The notes under the pieces are model-generated. The model searched no databases. It was not told the DNA's origin and saw only the letters and a program-made list of their open reading frames with translations. Made by a program: the position numbers and the translations under genes. From an uncultured Desulfovibrio sp. (GTDB lineage Bacteria > Desulfobacterota > Desulfovibrionia > Desulfovibrionales > Desulfovibrionaceae), in NCBI GenBank assembly GCA_913060505.1, contig CAJXRQ010000029.1, positions 1-34,352 on the forward strand: a DNA stretch of 34,352 nucleotides. The letters run 5' to 3'. Below are positions 16,293-25,040 of this stretch, in pieces. How positions within the stretch are numbered: the first letter of the stretch is position 1; each line of letters starts with the position of its first letter.

Positions 16293-18440
16293 CTACTGCT
16301 TCATTGAGAGCACGGTCTGAAGCATCTGGTCCGCCGTGGTTATGAGTTTGGCCGCAGCGGTGTAAGAATGCTGGAATTTGACAAGGTTGCTCATCTCTTC
16401 GTCAAGGTTGACGCCGGAAACCTGCTGCTGCCGCTCATCAAGATCTGTAGCCAGTGAATTGGTAAAATCGTAATTGAACTTCACCGTATTCGTGTCGGCC
16501 CCGACGTTACCAACCAGTCCATTGTAATACTCGGAGAGAGTCTGGCTCGTGGTGCCTTCCATGGGCGTATACATGTCAATCTTCTGTTCGCGGAGTGCAT
16601 ACAGAGCCTTGGCCACGGTATTGTCGCCCGAGTTCACTTCCCCGGCACCGTTCACATGCCCGGCAGCCAGAAAATCGAGATCCGTGGCTATGGTATCATT
16701 CACGGCGATGGTGCCGGCATCCTCGCCCTGGAAGAAAGTGTTCACGCCCAACGCGGCGTTCAATCCCGCAGTATCCGCCCCAAAGGCGAAATTGTAGCCG
16801 TCCTTGGCCTCAATATGCAGCCGATTGTTCACGATGCTGGCCGTCATGAAAGAACCAAACGTATCGTTATACGCATTGGCAACATCCTGCAGAGAATGCT
16901 TGTCCGGGTCGAACAGCTGGGTTCCGGGCGTTGCCGGATCAAAATCCAGTGCGGCGTTGGAAACCAGAGCCCCCGTGTCCTTGTTGTAGACATACAAATA
17001 GCTGCTACCGGATTGAAGCTTATCACCAAAGACAAGCCCGGTGGAATCACTAGCCAAAGCGCGGTTGATGTTATCAACGCTATAGGTGCCGTCCATACTT
17101 GAAAACTTTTGCAGCCCGGCTCCCTGACTATGCTGACGGTTCACTTCCCAAATAATGTTCTTGGTCAGCGTATCCAGTTTTTCCCGATACTGGCCCACAT
17201 ATTGATCCCGCAGGGCAAAATAGGCGCCGAGCTTGCCGCCGGTCACGCGGGACTCGTTCTCCTGCCCGGTGAAATCAGCCTGGGGAGTGATATTTTCCTT
17301 GTGCGAAGTGTTTTCCACCCAGAACAACGTACGGCTCGGACGGAATGTAAATTTATCTCCGGCCTTGAGTGTGCCGGAGGCATCGCCCAACGGATCATTC
17401 TGGGAACCGAACCATACGGACACGCCTTCAATATCAACCTTGCCGTCCTGGGGACGGGCGGAGAAATACCGAGTGCTTCCATCGGGGTTGGTCAGCCAGG
17501 TCTGGCCGCCGTCCAGAGAAACCCGGAACTGTGCGGCATTGCCGGAATTGCTGACAATACCTGCATCCGTGCTGCCTGCATTGGATTTAACAAATTCAAT
17601 GGTGTATTCGAAATTCGAATCACCTTCGAAATACACCTGACCATCAAACGTGGACCCGACTTCCAAATCCTGTTCGGTGTACGGAGCACCAAACTCAAGG
17701 GCATAGTGCTGTTCCCCGTCCACAAGGTTCTGACCGGACTTGGTGGTGATGGTCACATTGCCCATGCCGTTGTCGATATAATTGATATCCACAATCTCGC
17801 CCAACTCACGCACCAAGCGGTCACGTTTGTCGTACAAGGCATTGGCATTGTTGCTGCCCGGAACGTCATGCACATTGATTTGCCGGTTCATTTCGGCAAT
17901 CTGGGTCATGAGCTTGTTGGCAGTGGTAACCTGATCATCGATCATGCCATCAATGCGCTCCTGCATGTTGCTCAACGAATTATCCGCCTGAGCAAGCGTC
18001 GAGGCAAGAGTCGTTCCCTTGGTAAGCACATCCTTCCGGGAACCGTAATCCCCGGGACGTTGGCTAAGATCATTCCAGGAGTTGAAATACGAGGACAATG
18101 AATCACTGATGCCAACACCGGAGGATTCATTGAACAGACTTTCAACGCTCTGCAACTGCTGATAGAGCGCTCCCCACTTGTCGCGAAGAGAAGCCTGATC
18201 ATAATAAAGCTTTTCCACCAGCTCATCGAATTGGCGTTGGACTTCCTTAACCCGTACGCCCGTCCCCATTTGGCCCGGACTATAGTCAATACTGTTTCCC
18301 TCTTGGAGAACAGCCGTGCGCCGGCTGTATCCTTCAGTATCGACATTGGCAATATTATTACCTGTGACAGAAAGCTGAATCTGCGAAGCAAAAAGGGCCC
18401 ACCGTCCCACATCAAGTATTGAGTTGGCCCCAAATGCCAT
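16293..18440 (-). CDS. flgK: Flagellar hook-associated protein 1 (FlgK) with an insert domain
   Basis: FlgK is the first hook-filament junction protein. The N-terminus has the axial-protein signature SVTGNNIANVDTEGYSRR, and the C-terminus ends VSGVNLDEEMSNLVKFQHSY and TADQMLQTVLSMKQ, both D0/D1 coils. At 715 residues it exceeds E. coli FlgK (547). A middle insert about 230-380 contains an Asp-box, SLDGGQTW (308-315), followed by a segment ending LKAGDKFTFRP that resembles the second insert of FlgL. It starts 2 nt after the flgN stop, with AGGGAG upstream. Confidence 0.95.
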   Translation of the reverse strand: MAFGANSILDVGRWALFASQIQLSVTGNNIANVDTEGYSRRTAVLQEGNSIDYSPGQMGTGVRVKEVQRQFDELVEKLYYDQASLRDKWGALYQQLQSVESLFNESSGVGISDSLSSYFNSWNDLSQRPGDYGSRKDVLTKGTTLASTLAQADNSLSNMQERIDGMIDDQVTTANKLMTQIAEMNRQINVHDVPGSNNANALYDKRDRLVRELGEIVDINYIDNGMGNVTITTKSGQNLVDGEQHYALEFGAPYTEQDLEVGSTFDGQVYFEGDSNFEYTIEFVKSNAGSTDAGIVSNSGNAAQFRVSLDGGQTWLTNPDGSTRYFSARPQDGKVDIEGVSVWFGSQNDPLGDASGTLKAGDKFTFRPSRTLFWVENTSHKENITPQADFTGQENESRVTGGKLGAYFALRDQYVGQYREKLDTLTKNIIWEVNRQHSQGAGLQKFSSMDGTYSVDNINRALASDSTGLVFGDKLQSGSSYLYVYNKDTGALVSNAALDFDPATPGTQLFDPDKHSLQDVANAYNDTFGSFMTASIVNNRLHIEAKDGYNFAFGADTAGLNAALGVNTFFQGEDAGTIAVNDTIATDLDFLAAGHVNGAGEVNSGDNTVAKALYALREQKIDMYTPMEGTTSQTLSEYYNGLVGNVGADTNTVKFNYDFTNSLATDLDERQQQVSGVNLDEEMSNLVKFQHSYTAAAKLITTADQMLQTVLSMKQ

Positions 18441-18442
18441 AG

Positions 18443-18925
18443 CTACAATCTCCCTCTCAGGATGGTAGGCTGTAAGGAACCGGGCCCGACAAAACGTCCC
18501 TTGGCCGAATAGGCTTCGCGCTTCTTGGGCTGGATTTCCCTATGCATGAAATTGAGAAGCGAGGAACTCTGATCGAGCAAGGCTTTGGCAAGTTCCTGAT
18601 TCTTGGCGGCCTGTAACCCGCACTTCTGTTCCATCTTGTCCAGCATTTTGAGCATGGCACGAAAAGCTTCTTCCGTCTCTTCATCCATTAACGGATAAAG
18701 GAGATGGACACGTTCAGCATCAGGATCAATGGCCTTGCACATACGTTTGAGAGACTGCCTCTCGGAGCCGATCTGACGCAGAAGTTCCTGAATTGAAAGC
18801 TCTACTTGTGAAACTCCACGGGGGTCGCGCTTTTGCAAACGGGCAAATTCTTCCTCCAACAAGACACCCAAAAGAGCCATGGCCTTGTTTTGCCGGACTA
18901 AATTTTCCTCAAGAGTTGCAAACAT
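18443..18925 (-). CDS. flgN: FlgN-family flagellar export chaperone
   Basis: A 160-residue helical cytoplasmic protein: an N-terminal helix with ENLVRQNKAMALLGVLLEEE, a middle helix with VSQVELSIQELLRQIGSERQ, and a C-terminal region with Lys/Arg. FlgN chaperones hold FlgK and FlgL before export, which fits its position directly before flgK. Sequence conservation in this family is low, so context carries part of the call. The ATG at 18925 has AGGGGA upstream. Confidence 0.82.
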   Translation of the reverse strand: MFATLEENLVRQNKAMALLGVLLEEEFARLQKRDPRGVSQVELSIQELLRQIGSERQSLKRMCKAIDPDAERVHLLYPLMDEETEEAFRAMLKMLDKMEQKCGLQAAKNQELAKALLDQSSSLLNFMHREIQPKKREAYSAKGRFVGPGSLQPTILRGRL

Positions 18926-18945
18926 TTCATTCCCCTTTCAACACT

Positions 18946-18973
18946 ATTTTATTGAAATAAAAACATTTCTTAA
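18946..18973 (-). promoter_or_regulatory. Possible internal sigma-70 promoter before flgN
   Basis: On the minus strand TTAAGA (18968-18973), 16 nt, TAAAAT (18946-18951), in the 77-nt AT-rich gap between flgJ and flgN. It could give flgN, flgK, flgL, csrA and fliW some independence from the sigma-54 promoter. AT richness alone could produce this match. Confidence 0.3.
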
Positions 18974-19002
18974 CATAAGAGTCGCTAGGAACCCCTTTCT
19001 CG

Positions 19003-19707
19003 TTATCCAATCTTTGCAAGTTTCTTGCCAACGGCCTTATCTTCCAGAGAAACAGCATTGCCGCCATAAGCGGAAGTGGCTACACGTGCGCCTTTGTGGC
19101 GATTTTCAATGCGTCGTGTCATGGCCTCTATACGAGCATTAACTTCCGCATCACTAAGCGAGGCTTCGGTTATGGGAGCCGTTTGTGCACCCACATCCGT
19201 TGCCCTGGGTTGCGGGTCGGATTCACTAGACATCCATTGATCAATGGTTCTGTTCCCAAAGAGATCCGAACTGTTCACAGTTGCAGGAGCCAAGGGAATA
19301 CCCGCCGTCTCCGGCTTAAGCGGCTTGATCTCCACCTTTCCTGCCAAGGCGTCCCGGCTGCTCTGTTTCAGCTTGTCCTTGAGTTGGTCATACAGCATGT
19401 CACCAAGCCCGATACCACCGGAGTCTGCCATCTTCTCGGCAAAATCACGGTCGAACATGGACATATACATTTCGCTCTGCCTGCTGCCGAACACCCCTCC
19501 CTTGGGGACAGTGTTCTTCATTTCCTTCCACATCTTGGAAATAAACACGGCTTCAAAATCCTTGCAGGCTTCACGAAGCTTGCCTTCCTTGTCCGGTGCC
19601 GCAGCAAGACGTTCCTTAAGATCGTCCATTTGCATCTTGAACCGGACAAGCTCCTTCTGGGCAGCCTTTCCGACAACAACATCGGTATCAAGTGAAGTTC
19701 CAACCAT
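19003..19707 (-). CDS. flgJ: Rod-cap/rod-binding protein FlgJ, without muramidase domain
   Basis: The 234-residue protein carries the FlgJ N-terminal rod-binding domain: LREACKDFEAVFISKMWKEM (about 42-61), then GGVFGSRQSEMYMSMFDRDF and ADSGGIGLGDMLYDQL. Beyond residue 115 there is only a polar, probably disordered stretch and a short charged helix; no glucosaminidase domain is present. It helps assemble the rod in the periplasm, and peptidoglycan must be opened by another enzyme. It begins 1 nt after the flgI stop. Confidence 0.9.
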   Translation of the reverse strand: MVGTSLDTDVVVGKAAQKELVRFKMQMDDLKERLAAAPDKEGKLREACKDFEAVFISKMWKEMKNTVPKGGVFGSRQSEMYMSMFDRDFAEKMADSGGIGLGDMLYDQLKDKLKQSSRDALAGKVEIKPLKPETAGIPLAPATVNSSDLFGNRTIDQWMSSESDPQPRATDVGAQTAPITEASLSDAEVNARIEAMTRRIENRHKGARVATSAYGGNAVSLEDKAVGKKLAKIG

Positions 19708-19708
19708 C

Positions 19709-20851
19709 TTAGATGACCTCCACCTCGGCGTGCAGCGAACCTGCCGCCTTGAGTGCGCGAATTATGGAAATCAGATCACGCGGGGAAGCGCCGATGGAAT
19801 TCAGGCCGTCCACCAACTCCTGAAGGGTTGCCCCTTCCATAAGCATGAGCCGGTTGTTCTGTTCCTGAACTTCCACATCGGTCTGCGGTGTGACCACGGT
19901 TTCTCCTTCAGAGAAGGGACCGGGCTGGCTGACTTCCTGATCTTCGGAAATGACCACCTGCAAATTACCGTGAGCGACAGCCACCTTGGAAAGTCGCACA
20001 TCCTGCCCAAGCACCACTGTTCCGGTCTTTTCGTCGACCACGACCTTGGCCTTGCCGTCCGGCGAGATATTCAGATTCTCCAGGGAAGCCATGAGCGGGA
20101 CCATATTGCCACGGAACTTGTCAGGCACGGAAAGTTTGACGGTAGCGATATCTTCCGCGCGGGCATATTCGCCCCCCAGAGAAGCATTGATTCGGCGGAC
20201 CACCTGCATAGTGGTGTTGAAATCCTGAACATTAAGATTGACGGTCATGCCGTCCTGACGATTGAATTTGAAGGGAACCGCCCGTTCAACTGCAGCGCCG
20301 TTCGGGATTCTGCCTACAGTAGGAATATTCTTTTGTGCGCTTGCAGCTTCACCGCCGATAGCGAAACCGCCAATGGTCAGCGATCCTTGTGCTACGGCAT
20401 ATACTCTGCCGTCCAGGCCCTTGAGGGGCGTAACCAGCAGGACACCGCCGAGCAAGCTCTTGGCGTCGCCCAGAGAGGAGACCGTTACGTCAATGGTAGA
20501 GCCAGGCTTGACCGAAACGGGCATCTTGGCCGTAACCATAACGGCAGCCACGTTCTTCGGCTTAAGGCTTGAGGGATCAACCTGGACGCCCATCTTATCC
20601 AGCATGTTGGCCATGGATGTCATTGTAAAATCCGAGGACGTGCCATCACCGGTTCCGGCAAGGCCCACAACAAGACCGTACCCAACCAGTTCGTTGGTAC
20701 GGACCCCGCTGAAGCTGGCGATGTCCTTGAGCCTTACGGCGTAGACCTGATCCGAAGTCCAAACTGCGGCACACGCACCAAGAATCAGAATCAAAACGAT
20801 GCGAAACACCAGCGATTTGATTTCAGCGTCCACCCTGTTGGCGACATTCAT
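19709..20851 (-). CDS. flgI: Flagellar P-ring protein FlgI
   Basis: FlgI forms the periplasmic P-ring bushing around the rod. After a signal peptide (about residues 15-38) the mature protein begins [20 protein letters not shown], the family hallmark. It continues with [20 protein letters not shown] and ends with [21 protein letters not shown] prefer the ATG at 20851 over the one at 20869, because AAGGAG lies six bases before it. The length is then 380 aa, typical. Confidence 0.96.
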   Translation of the reverse strand: MNVANRVDAEIKSLVFRIVLILILGACAAVWTSDQVYAVRLKDIASFSGVRTNELVGYGLVVGLAGTGDGTSSDFTMTSMANMLDKMGVQVDPSSLKPKNVAAVMVTAKMPVSVKPGSTIDVTVSSLGDAKSLLGGVLLVTPLKGLDGRVYAVAQGSLTIGGFAIGGEAASAQKNIPTVGRIPNGAAVERAVPFKFNRQDGMTVNLNVQDFNTTMQVVRRINASLGGEYARAEDIATVKLSVPDKFRGNMVPLMASLENLNISPDGKAKVVVDEKTGTVVLGQDVRLSKVAVAHGNLQVVISEDQEVSQPGPFSEGETVVTPQTDVEVQEQNNRLMLMEGATLQELVDGLNSIGASPRDLISIIRALKAAGSLHAEVEVI

Positions 20852-20889
20852 GACCGACTCCTTATACATACCAATACCTATGAGAATTC

Positions 20890-21594
20890 CTAAAAGGGAT
20901 AGATGTTATCCAACAATCGTGAAAGCCATCCGGGCTTTTGCTTGTCTGCCAGGACGCCTTCGCCGTATACTTCGATTTGTGCCTCAGCCAGGTTGTTGGA
21001 TGAGACTTCATTACTTGACTGGATGTCGCGTTCACGGATAAGGCCGCGAACCACCAGAATCTGCGTTTCATTATAGACGCGAATTCGCCGTGCACCTTCA
21101 ACCTGCAACACACCACCGGGCATCCTGCGAACGATGCGTGTGGCCACAGTCGCCGTAAAGGAAGCTTCCTGAGTAGCTTCGCCACTTCCGGTAAAGTCGT
21201 TTGTCGCCGCGGCTCCGACGTCAAATCCGGCCTTGGCACCCAAAGTCCCCAACGGCAGCTCACCCAACAGCCCGGTACTGGGCATGGCCGTGATTGCCAT
21301 GTCCGTCTGGGTGTCCCGTTTGGCCGTGGTATCAGCTTTCAATGTGGAGCTGGAAGATTCGGACACGTTGACCATGACGATATCGCCGACACGGCGGGCA
21401 CGGTTATCCTCAAAAAGATATTCAGCCCTGTTCTCGTCAAACAGAGAACCGGGGTTATCAGCCGGGTCCTGTTCCACTATCTGCGGAGGCGTCAATACCG
21501 GCATGGGAGTGGTTGTCTGTCGAGGAGCACACCCCGCAAACAGCACCATGGCCAGAATCAACATACCTGTCTGTGTTCCTGTGATAATCTTCAT
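20890..21594 (-). CDS. flgH: Flagellar L-ring protein FlgH, lipoprotein
   Basis: FlgH forms the outer-membrane L-ring. The signal ends in the lipobox LFAGC, with acylated C22 for the start at 21594. That start has AGGTGA six bases upstream; an upstream ATG at 21612 lacks this. Family blocks are [40 protein letters not shown] and the C-terminal [20 protein letters not shown]. The length is 234 aa, normal. It lies between flgA and flgI in the usual order. Confidence 0.96.
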   Translation of the reverse strand: MKIITGTQTGMLILAMVLFAGCAPRQTTTPMPVLTPPQIVEQDPADNPGSLFDENRAEYLFEDNRARRVGDIVMVNVSESSSSTLKADTTAKRDTQTDMAITAMPSTGLLGELPLGTLGAKAGFDVGAAATNDFTGSGEATQEASFTATVATRIVRRMPGGVLQVEGARRIRVYNETQILVVRGLIRERDIQSSNEVSSNNLAEAQIEVYGEGVLADKQKPGWLSRLLDNIYPF

Positions 21595-21612
21595 GATTGT
21601 TTCACCTCGCAT

Positions 21613-22623
21613 CTAGCGGACCTTGGCCACGCCGTTATCTACTACCGTGGCCGCTATTGTTCTTTTGCTTTGCAAATTGCGCACCGTAATGTTCTGCCCC
21701 AAGTGCCCGTCCCGAAGCGCCTCTACCTTTGTGCTCAACTGGAGACGCTTCCTCTGGTAAACCAGTGTTATGATATCTCCCTTCGTGACCATGGGCATGG
21801 GTTCCAAATTTGACTTGAGAAACGGTTGCCCGGTTCCCACGGGACGTTTGACACGCCATGACCCGGAGCGCCCGTCCCATATGTCCGTAGTATGGGCCAA
21901 ATTCTTTTTGACAAACGTAATTTTGTTAGGAGTAACGCGCTCATAGCGATTCACCGGCCGAGCTGCGCATGGAACGGCTTTCCAAACATTCACAAATACG
22001 CTGCCGCTTTTTGTTCGTGTAATTTTTCCATCCGGAGTTTTGGAGCGCAAAACGAAACGCGTTGTTCCCGGAGTCATTTCTCCGGAAAGAATCAGATCAA
22101 GAGAGTCGTAAGAATTCTGTAAAAAGAACGCATCCGGCATTGTAAAATTTTTAAATTCCACATCGTTGCCCAGTCCTCGGGAACGCTGCGTCAAAAACTC
22201 GACAACTTTGTTTTTGAGATCCTGCCCACCGATGACCCTGCCGCCGGTCTGAATGGACATTTTGAGAGGAAGGATACACCGCTTGGCTTCGTCGCCCAGA
22301 TAATACTTGAGAATATGGTCCAGCTTGGCACGGGGCACGACGACAGGACGTCCCTTTCGAAGGGAAGCCTTCCAAAGCCGCGTACTTGCCAGACGCTTCC
22401 ATGCGTCGCGATCATAGTTGCCCACAGGCTGGGCTATGTGCCCCAAAAGCACAATAGGCCCATCTACGCAGACAGCGCTTTTCACCTTGATGCGCCACTG
22501 GTCCGAAGGCATGGCCCACGAAGTGGCAACAATGCTCAAGACAAAGGCAAACACGACCACTGCGGTTTGTGTTCCACTTTTCGCGGTCTTCAAGGATGTG
22601 GCGATACGCGATCGAATATTCAT
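21613..22623 (-). CDS. flgA: Flagellar P-ring assembly chaperone FlgA
   Basis: FlgA is a periplasmic chaperone for P-ring assembly. The protein has 336 residues with a signal peptide ending SWA near residue 37. Its C-terminal SAF-like and chaperone region includes ERVTPNKITFVKKNLA, PVGTGQPFLKSNLEPMPMVT, KGDIITLVYQRKRLQLSTKV and GHLGQNITVRNLQSKRTI. The N-terminal half is longer than in E. coli FlgA (219 aa) but usual for Desulfovibrionales-like versions. AAAGGGA precedes the ATG at 22623. Confidence 0.93.
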   Translation of the reverse strand: MNIRSRIATSLKTAKSGTQTAVVVFAFVLSIVATSWAMPSDQWRIKVKSAVCVDGPIVLLGHIAQPVGNYDRDAWKRLASTRLWKASLRKGRPVVVPRAKLDHILKYYLGDEAKRCILPLKMSIQTGGRVIGGQDLKNKVVEFLTQRSRGLGNDVEFKNFTMPDAFFLQNSYDSLDLILSGEMTPGTTRFVLRSKTPDGKITRTKSGSVFVNVWKAVPCAARPVNRYERVTPNKITFVKKNLAHTTDIWDGRSGSWRVKRPVGTGQPFLKSNLEPMPMVTKGDIITLVYQRKRLQLSTKVEALRDGHLGQNITVRNLQSKRTIAATVVDNGVAKVR

Positions 22624-22645
22624 GGCTATCCCTTTTCGGCTCGGC

Positions 22646-23428
22646 CTAACGTTTCACATTAATGGCTGTCTGCAACATGGAGTCCGAGGTGGTAATGACC
22701 TTGGAGTTGAGCTCATAGCCCCTCTGTCCCACGATCAGGCCGACCATTTCATCCACCATTTCCACGTTGGAGCCTTCAAGGAAACCTTGTGCCAAGGTTC
22801 CAAAGTTGTCGTCACCAGGCGTGCCTTCCACGGCATCCCCTGACGCTTCGGTTTCAAAATACAGATTGTTACCAACGGCATTGAGTCCGGCCGGGTTGAT
22901 AAAGTTATAGATGGGGATATCTCCGGAGGCCAAAGCCTCCCCCTGCTTATCCCGTGCCTCGATCGTGCCGTCTTCGCTTATGACAAGATTCGTGGTCTCC
23001 GTAGGAACAATGAACTCCGGCTGCAGGGGATAACCGTTGGCGGTAACGATCCGGCCTTCGTTATCCAACTTGAAGGAACCGGCACGCGTATAGGCGTCCT
23101 CGCCATTACGCTGCACCTTGAAGAAACCATCACCTTCAATGGCCAAGTCCAGGCTGCCGCCCGTGTTCTCAAAGTCACCCTGCGTAAAGAACTTATGAAC
23201 CGTCACGGTCCTGACGCCCATACCTACCTGCAGACCTGTGGGAATACGGGTTCCGCCCTCGTTAAGAGTTCCTGCGATTTTCTGGGTCTGGTACATCAGA
23301 TCCTCAAACTCGGCCCGACTCTTTTTGAAGCCCGTTGTATTGACGTTGGCCAGGTTGTTGGACAGCACGTCAATGTGTTTTTGTTGGGCCACCATTCCTG
23401 TGGCCGCAGTCCATAATGAGCGCATCAT
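22646..23428 (-). CDS. flgG: Distal rod protein FlgG
   Basis: FlgG makes the distal flagellar rod. At 260 residues it has the canonical length. Its N-terminus is MMRSLWTAATGMVAQQKHID, followed by LSNNLANVNTTGFKKSRAEF, and it has the C-terminal axial motif NVEMVDEMVGLIVGQRGYEL, then MLQTAINVKR. The start has AGGAGG about nine bases upstream; the next codon is also ATG. It follows flgF by 17 nt. Confidence 0.97.
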   Translation of the reverse strand: MMRSLWTAATGMVAQQKHIDVLSNNLANVNTTGFKKSRAEFEDLMYQTQKIAGTLNEGGTRIPTGLQVGMGVRTVTVHKFFTQGDFENTGGSLDLAIEGDGFFKVQRNGEDAYTRAGSFKLDNEGRIVTANGYPLQPEFIVPTETTNLVISEDGTIEARDKQGEALASGDIPIYNFINPAGLNAVGNNLYFETEASGDAVEGTPGDDNFGTLAQGFLEGSNVEMVDEMVGLIVGQRGYELNSKVITTSDSMLQTAINVKR

Positions 23429-23445
23429 GGTTCATATCCTCCTAG

Positions 23446-24225
23446 TTATGTTGCCCTGCCCACTTGAGTGAGCAACTTGGTGTCGAGCTCGCTGTCGCCT
23501 TTGATTACCTTGGTATAGGCTTCAAACGAACGTTGCGTTTCGATCATGGACACCATTTCTGTCACGACCTCGACATTTCCTTTTTCAAGATATCCCTGCT
23601 CCACAGTGCAATCCTCAGCCGGAAGTTCTTCGGCCTGTGCACCTTCGCGCAGCCGATAGCAATTCTTCCCGACCTTTTCGAGTTCCGTGAGGTCGGAAAC
23701 CGTAACGACGTCCATTCTCGCTACGATGTCTCCGGCCACACTGATCTCGCCATTGGCGTTCACCTCAATTTTTGATGTCGGAGGAAGAGTGACAGGACCG
23801 CCGTCCCCGATGACGGGATTGCCTTCGGAAGTCATCAGTGTTCCTTCCGAATCAACAACGAAATTCCCGGCTCGGGTATAGAATTGTTCGTCACCGATCT
23901 GGACCTTGAAAAAGCCATCTCCATTGATGGCCATGTCCAGCTGGTTTCCGGTCTGTTGAAGACTGCCCTGCGTAAAATCGATTTGTTGTTCGGAAAGACG
24001 AGGCCGGGCCATGACGTTGGCGCGAGGCCACAAGTCCTTATCACGCAGATACGGCTTGGCGTCGCCCAGATAATCGTGAGCGAAGCGCTGAAACGTGTCG
24101 TGAAAGGCGATCTTGTCCTTTTTGTAGGCGGTCGTATTGGCGTTTGCCAAATTATTGGCGACCGTCGACATTCTCAATTCATTGGACAAAGCCCCGAATA
24201 GTGCGCTGAATGAGCTGTCTCTCAT
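23446..24225 (-). CDS. flgF: Proximal rod protein FlgF
   Basis: FlgF is a rod protein of the basal body, first gene of the minus-strand flagellar operon. The start at 24225 (MRDSSFSALFGALSNELRMS) has AGGAGG upstream. It gives 259 residues with the axial signature VANNLANANTTAYKKDKIAF and the C-terminal EKGNVEVVTEMVSMIETQRS. An in-frame extension to 24324 would run through the promoter and is rejected. The leader from the sigma-54 promoter is only about 20 nt. Confidence 0.94.
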   Translation of the reverse strand: MRDSSFSALFGALSNELRMSTVANNLANANTTAYKKDKIAFHDTFQRFAHDYLGDAKPYLRDKDLWPRANVMARPRLSEQQIDFTQGSLQQTGNQLDMAINGDGFFKVQIGDEQFYTRAGNFVVDSEGTLMTSEGNPVIGDGGPVTLPPTSKIEVNANGEISVAGDIVARMDVVTVSDLTELEKVGKNCYRLREGAQAEELPAEDCTVEQGYLEKGNVEVVTEMVSMIETQRSFEAYTKVIKGDSELDTKLLTQVGRAT

Positions 24226-24254
24226 CAAATTTCCTCCTGTTCGACACCCTACCT

Positions 24255-24271
24255 TGCAACATGCGCGCCAA
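24255..24271 (-). promoter_or_regulatory. Sigma-54 (RpoN) promoter of the flagellar operon
   Basis: On the minus strand TTGGCGCG-CATG-TTGCA has the invariant GG-N10-GC spacing of sigma-54 promoters and differs from TTGGCACG-N4-TTGCA at one base. The start would be near 24245, with the flgF ribosome site AGGAGG immediately after. An inverted repeat CACCG/CGGTG (24281-24296) lies just upstream. A bacterial enhancer-binding protein should be needed. Confidence 0.85.
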
Positions 24272-24313
24272 GAGCGAGAGCACCGAAAATACGGTGTTAA
24301 CGGGCAATGAATG

Positions 24314-24340
24314 TTGACTTCCAATATGAATATGTATAAA
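24314..24340 (+). promoter_or_regulatory. Candidate promoter of tRNA-Gly
   Basis: TTGACT (24314-24319) and TATAAA (24335-24340) are separated by 15 nt, short of the ideal 17, and lie 15 nt before the mature tRNA 5' end. It is divergent from the flagellar sigma-54 promoter. Confidence 0.5.
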
Positions 24341-24355
24341 TGGACACGTTTCCGA

Positions 24356-24431
24356 GCGGGTGTAGCTCAGCTGGCAGAGTACAAGCTTCCCAAGCTTGGT
24401 GTCGCGGGTTCGATCCCCGTCACCCGCTCCA
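24356..24431 (+). tRNA. tRNA-Gly(CCC)
   Basis: A 76-nt cloverleaf with encoded CCA. The acceptor stem is GCGGGTG/CACCCGC with discriminator T. The D arm is GCTC...GAGT-like (GCTCAGCTGGCAGAGTAC). The anticodon stem CAAGC/GCTTG encloses TTCCCAA, giving anticodon CCC, which reads GGG. The T arm is CGGGTTCGATCCCCG. Confidence 0.95.
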
Positions 24432-24439
24432 GACCTTAG

Positions 24440-24461
24440 GCAGGAAGCCGTTGCTTCCTGC
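24440..24461 (+). other. Stem-loop downstream of tRNA-Gly
   Basis: GCAGGAAGC-CGTT-GCTTCCTGC is a perfect 9-bp stem with a 4-nt loop. It begins 9 nt past the CCA end, without a T run. It may guide 3' processing of the tRNA or assist the terminator that follows. Confidence 0.6.
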
Positions 24462-24478
24462 TTGGTTCGTCCGAAGAC

Positions 24479-24510
24479 GGTGGGCCCTAGGGTCCGCCTT
24501 TATTATTTTT
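24479..24510 (+). terminator. Intrinsic terminator between tRNA-Gly and rimP
   Basis: GGTGGGCCC and GGGTCCGCC pair as a nine-base stem with two G-U pairs (24479-24498), followed by TTTATTATTTTT. It ends 15 nt before the rimP ATG, so rimP-nusA depends on read-through, regulated antitermination, or a promoter I did not detect. Confidence 0.7.
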
Positions 24511-24525
24511 GAAGCAGGAAAAGGA

Positions 24526-24987
24526 ATGCGGCAGAACGCACTGGAAAGAAAGCTTGCGGAGCTTGTGAAAGCGGAAGTGGAATCATTTGGTTTCAGCTTC
24601 TGGGGATTGAACGCGGCTTCGTCCGGAAAGAAGCGCGCTATCCGTATATACATAGACGGCCCGGAAGGCGTAAATATTGACGACTGCGCAAAGGTCAGCC
24701 GTCAAATCGACATCGTAATCGAAGCCGAGGACATAATTCCCGGCGCGTTTACGCTTGAGGTATCTTCCCCGGGCCTTGAAAGAAAGTTTTTCACCCTGGA
24801 CCAGCTAGGCGATTATGTGGACCGCACTCTGGACGTGCACCTGTCCGAACCGATTGACGGACGTCGCCACTTCAAGGGCAAGCTGCTGACCGTAACGGAC
24901 AGTGGTGTTGAACTGGAATGCAGCGGCGAAAGCCATCGGCTGGACTGGGACGACGTCAGGGAAGCGACTCTGGTTCACGAATTCTAG
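24526..24987 (+). CDS. rimP: Ribosome maturation factor RimP
   Basis: RimP aids 30S subunit maturation in the cytoplasm. The 153-residue protein shows the N-terminal alpha/beta domain: LERKLAELVKAEVESFGF, then IYIDGPEGVNIDDCAKVSRQ. The family signature GAFTLEVSSPGLERKF follows, and then the C-terminal SH3-like barrel. The ATG at 24526 has AGGA six bases upstream; an open frame reaching back to 24340 passes through the tRNA and is not used. It is the first gene of the rimP-nusA-infB operon. Confidence 0.95.
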   Translation: MRQNALERKLAELVKAEVESFGFSFWGLNAASSGKKRAIRIYIDGPEGVNIDDCAKVSRQIDIVIEAEDIIPGAFTLEVSSPGLERKFFTLDQLGDYVDRTLDVHLSEPIDGRRHFKGKLLTVTDSGVELECSGESHRLDWDDVREATLVHEF

Positions 24988-25040
24988 CAAACTGGCCCGA
25001 AACCGAGGGATATTCCCGAGGCATGGGCGGAGGTTTCAGC

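Noticed and set aside
24226..24324. N-terminal extension of flgF
   Set aside because: It would include the sigma-54 promoter, and the extra residues do not look like an axial protein.
24340..24525. N-terminal extension of rimP through the tRNA-Gly gene
   Set aside because: It would translate a tRNA and a terminator; the ATG at 24526 has a ribosome site and the family N-terminus.
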